Source: Xylocopa sonorina (taxonomy: Eukaryota; Arthropoda; Insecta; Hymenoptera; Apidae). From it: a stretch of DNA of 64,000 nt. Every line of letters begins with the position of its first letter. Within the stretch, counting starts at the first letter, position 1. Positions 63,801 through 64,000 of the stretch are shown here, piece by piece. The stretch spans positions 6,625,473 through 6,689,472 of the forward strand of contig NC_135204.1 of the NCBI RefSeq assembly GCF_050948175.1. The letters run 5' to 3'. The translations under genes and the position numbers were made by a program. The notes below the pieces were generated by a model. The model saw nothing but the letters and a program-made list of their open reading frames with translations, was not told where the DNA came from and did no database searches.

Positions 63801-64000
63801 ACGGAATGAAGTCTTGACTGAAATTTCTCTAGAATGGAATCATTGAGAGATAAGATTAATGCGCCATTTACCGCTCAATGATATACAAAACTATCAGCGA
63901 GCGTGTACGGGTCATAACAGGAATTATTAGTCTCCATCGCATTGGCTTGAAAACTCGGGAAGGAAAAAGTCAATGCGCGAACAAGGACCATTAAGGGGTT
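60825..64000. other. no supported gene to the right edge
   Basis: A 100-codon frame (60775-61077) overlaps the second exon of the candidate gene in another frame and is probably chance. The rest is AT-rich with no recognised element. Confidence 0.45.

Noticed and set aside
1..64000. CRISPR array, operon or bacterial-type system
   Set aside because: No spaced direct repeats, Shine-Dalgarno-led gene clusters or prokaryotic gene density are present; the DNA is clearly an insect nuclear genome.

Overview
The window is eukaryotic nuclear DNA. It is AT-rich and CpG-rich, with large introns and small decayed DNA transposons, which fits an insect. The main protein and the base composition suggest Hymenoptera, most likely a bee. 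That placement is inference, because no rRNA or mitochondrial marker is present.

One gene dominates. It runs on the + strand from 19883 to 48067 and encodes apolipophorin-II/I (apolpp, also called retinoid- and fatty acid-binding glycoprotein), the precursor of the haemolymph lipid carrier lipophorin. I could resolve 26 coding exons whose lengths sum to 10,200 nt, with every phase closing, giving a 3,399-residue product. It has a signal peptide, an N-terminal lipid-transfer region, an RTKR furin site at about residues 706-709, a long lipid-binding apoLp-I, helical segments, a vWD domain and a Cys-rich tail. Exon 1 holds only the signal peptide and is followed by a 12.2 kb intron, a 27-nt micro-exon and a 4.5 kb exon.

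Layout: 1-19.6 kb is upstream intergenic DNA with a piggyBac-like remnant (3838-4409), a tRNA-like relic, several TTAACCCTTT-type transposon ends and tandem duplications. At 19.65-19.96 kb lie the putative start site, a 23-codon uORF, a very strong hairpin and exon 1. Intron 1 covers 19.96-32.2 kb and the rest of apolpp 32.2-48.1 kb, with its 3' UTR to about 48.7 kb. From 48.7 to 54.4 kb the DNA is intergenic and holds a second copy of the MITE found in apolpp intron 8. At 55.7-56.4 kb are the last two coding exons of a - strand gene, apparently a membrane-protein cytoplasmic tail that I do not recognise, converging on apolpp. A candidate two-exon + strand gene of unknown function sits at 60.2-60.8 kb. 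The rest looks like intron or intergenic DNA.

No operon-like or defence system is visible. The items most worth checking are the uORF-hairpin pair in the apolpp leader and a 55-nt 'intron' in apolpp that reads like former coding sequence. All product names rest on motif recognition by eye; no database search was run.
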